Assembly (NCBI GenBank): GCA_016946835.1
Contig: JACVTC010000038.1
Coordinates: 1,275,001 to 1,302,500 of the forward strand
DNA from: Neocallimastix lanati (nom. inval.)
Taxonomy: Eukaryota; Neocallimastigomycota; Neocallimastigomycetes; Neocallimastigales; Neocallimastigaceae
Direction: 5' to 3'
DNA length: 27,500 nucleotides
In this document: positions 27,441 through 27,500 of the stretch, piece by piece
Numbering within the stretch: position 1 is the first letter of the stretch
Layout: the number at the start of each line of letters is the position of its first letter
Translations under genes and position numbers: made by a program
Notes under the pieces: generated by a model
What the model saw: only the letters and a program-made list of their open reading frames with translations
Told to the model about the DNA's origin: nothing
Databases searched by the model: none

Positions 27441-27500
27441 AAAGTTAATGATCTCTTTTCAAGTTATTATACTATCATTATTATTAAAAAAAAAATGTTT

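Larger units (their letters stand above)
26454..27500. other. Non-coding end of the window
   Basis: No gene is seen up to the right edge. It consists of A+T-rich sequence with AT runs, a T-tract (26986-27002) and two separate two-copy tandem duplications (27162-27264 and 27351-27440). A gene could begin just beyond the window, but nothing here shows it. Confidence 0.5.

Overview
The window is extremely A+T-rich nuclear DNA, with intergenic and intronic stretches that are almost pure A/T. It carries four spliced protein-coding genes, one decayed non-LTR retrotransposon and abundant simple repeats. Three features point to a flagellate fungus: an intraflagellar-transport gene, an ARMC8/Gid5-type gene and a peroxisomal-type carrier gene. 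Together with the extreme A+T content, many introns and long AAT-encoded Asn runs, they best fit an anaerobic gut fungus (Neocallimastigomycota: Piromyces, Neocallimastix, Anaeromyces and relatives). This is inference. Dictyostelium has similar composition but lacks cilia and IFT.

Layout, left to right. (1) 1-1885 is non-coding and dominated by an AATAAAT heptamer array. (2) 1886-6103 (+) is a two-exon gene for a 1316-aa, Asn-rich, probably disordered protein of unknown family. It carries a cluster of protein-phosphatase-1 docking-like motifs. (3) 6104-9766 is non-coding, with a second heptamer array and a degenerate 80-90 bp repeat. (4) 9767-14873 (+) is a 15-exon gene for a 741-aa armadillo-repeat protein, the ARMC8/Gid5 subunit of the GID/CTLH ubiquitin ligase. 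(5) 16227-17957 (+) is a four-exon gene for IFT25 (HSPB11) with a long extra C-terminal tail. (6) 19929-22179 (-) is a five-exon gene for a 346-aa SLC25 carrier of the peroxisomal ATP carrier type (PMP34/ANT1), and it ends in -SKL. (7) 23285-24790 (-) is a relic LINE with recognisable endonuclease and reverse-transcriptase motifs, broken by stops, frameshifts and a perfect 119-bp tandem duplication. (8) 24791-27500 has no gene I can see, but it has an 11-copy 39-bp minisatellite and several 40-54 bp tandem duplications.

All exon joins were made by hand from GT/AG sites, reading-frame continuity and family resemblance. Every chosen ATG has an in-frame stop a few codons upstream and an A at -3. 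The genes do not form one pathway: they cover ubiquitin-ligase scaffolding, ciliary transport and organelle ATP transport. The observations most worth following are the -SKL terminus on a carrier in what may be a hydrogenosome-bearing fungus, and the SILK/RVxF motif cluster in the unknown protein.
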